Shown piece by piece: positions 5,169 through 5,458 of a stretch of 5,458 nt of DNA. Within the stretch, counting starts at the first letter, position 1. Each line of letters opens with the position of its first letter. The position numbers and the translations under genes were made by a program. The notes below the pieces were generated by a model. That model did not search any database and was not told the DNA's origin. It saw only the letters and a program-made list of their open reading frames with translations. The stretch spans positions 1-5,458 of the forward strand of contig JACDGF010000172.1 in NCBI GenBank assembly GCA_013815405.1, in the 5' to 3' direction. The DNA comes from Caulobacteraceae bacterium (GTDB lineage Bacteria; Pseudomonadota; Alphaproteobacteria; Caulobacterales; Caulobacteraceae).

Positions 5169-5458
5169 ATGACCTATCGCACCGTCGATGCCGAGGATTG
5201 GATCGCGCGCCAGCCGGCGGCCGTGCGGGAAGCGGGCGAGGCGCGCGCCCGCGACCTTGTCCGCGACGCTACCTTGCGCCAGGTCCGCGAGGCGGTGAAA
5301 CGCACCCAGGCGGAGGTCGCCGCCGCCTTGGGAACCTCCCAGGATCGGGTCTCCAAACTGGAGCGAAGCCAGGACGCCCTGGTCTCGACCCTGCGCCGCC
5401 ACATCCGCGCCCTCGGCGGTAACCTGCGGCTCATCGTCGAATTCCCGGGCCGGCCCGC
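5169..5458 (+). CDS. XRE-family helix-turn-helix antitoxin, cut by the right edge
   Basis: An open frame of 96 codons runs from the ATG at 5169 to the end of the window. The N-terminal half is helical and charged (VREAGEARARDLVRDATL). Residues about 38-72 form an XRE-type helix-turn-helix: LRQVREAVKRTQAEVAAALG, then TSQDRVSKLERSQDALVSTL, with recognition helix SQDRVSKLER. The following HIRALGGNLRLIVEFP is the conserved strand region seen after the helix-turn-helix in antitoxins that partner Gp49-like toxins. Only a few C-terminal residues should be missing. It would bind and neutralise the toxin encoded just upstream and repress the operon. The gene abuts the toxin stop (TAGATG), is in the same frame as the toxin's second part, and has its own GGAGAGG. 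No damage is visible in it, in contrast to the toxin. Confidence 0.88.
   Translation, partial: MTYRTVDAEDWIARQPAAVREAGEARARDLVRDATLRQVREAVKRTQAEVAAALGTSQDRVSKLERSQDALVSTLRRHIRALGGNLRLIVEFPGRP

Noticed and set aside
4812..5402. 196-codon minus-strand frame opposite the Gp49/XRE pair
   Set aside because: Both plus-strand products match known TA families, so the antisense frame is a shadow.

Overview
The window looks like a chromosomal stretch of a high-GC alphaproteobacterium, most likely from the Caulobacterales (Caulobacter or Phenylobacterium type). The signs are strong G/C bias at third codon positions in the main genes, exported dipeptidase-type enzymes of a kind studied in Caulobacter, and a long 'CGTCATCCCGGCCG' palindrome of the style scattered through such genomes. 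This assignment is an inference from composition and gene families, not from a database match.

Left part (about 1-3273): ordinary high-GC sequence with two secreted metallohydrolases on the plus strand. The first (161-1606) is an amidohydrolase-superfamily enzyme of the 'Xaa-Pro dipeptidase/imidazolonepropionase-like' group. The second (1876-3273) is an M20 zinc peptidase with a clean signal peptide and a strong ribosome binding site. A 157-bp REP-like palindrome separates them. Both should act outside the cytoplasm on short peptides or acylated amino acids, so a shared role in peptide scavenging is plausible but unproven. Upstream of the first gene is a 24-bp tandem repeat built on AAAGGGGACATTC. 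The extreme left edge may hold the first codons of a divergent gene.

Middle part (about 3274-4340): GC content drops (hand-counted 60-base samples give 27/60 and 28/60, against 44/60 in the M20 gene). It holds one minus-strand gene for a small exported four-cysteine protein of unknown function (3461-3886), flanked by about 190 and 450 bases with no convincing gene. This looks like accessory or transferred DNA.

Right part (about 4341-5458): two toxin-antitoxin (TA) remnants lie head to head. On the minus strand is a HigA-type (COG5499-like) helix-turn-helix antitoxin whose frame is broken near its N-terminus by one extra base in a run of four, and which has no recognisable toxin beside it. 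On the plus strand is a RelE/HigB-superfamily toxin of the phage Gp49-like type, frameshifted after about 28 codons, followed directly by an intact XRE-type antitoxin that runs off the right edge. If the sequence is correct, both modules are disarmed while at least one antitoxin stays intact. If the breaks are sequencing errors at short homopolymers, these are two live systems. The 93-bp gap between them contains an inverted repeat that could be an antitoxin operator. I found no RNA genes, CRISPR arrays or complete insertion sequences.
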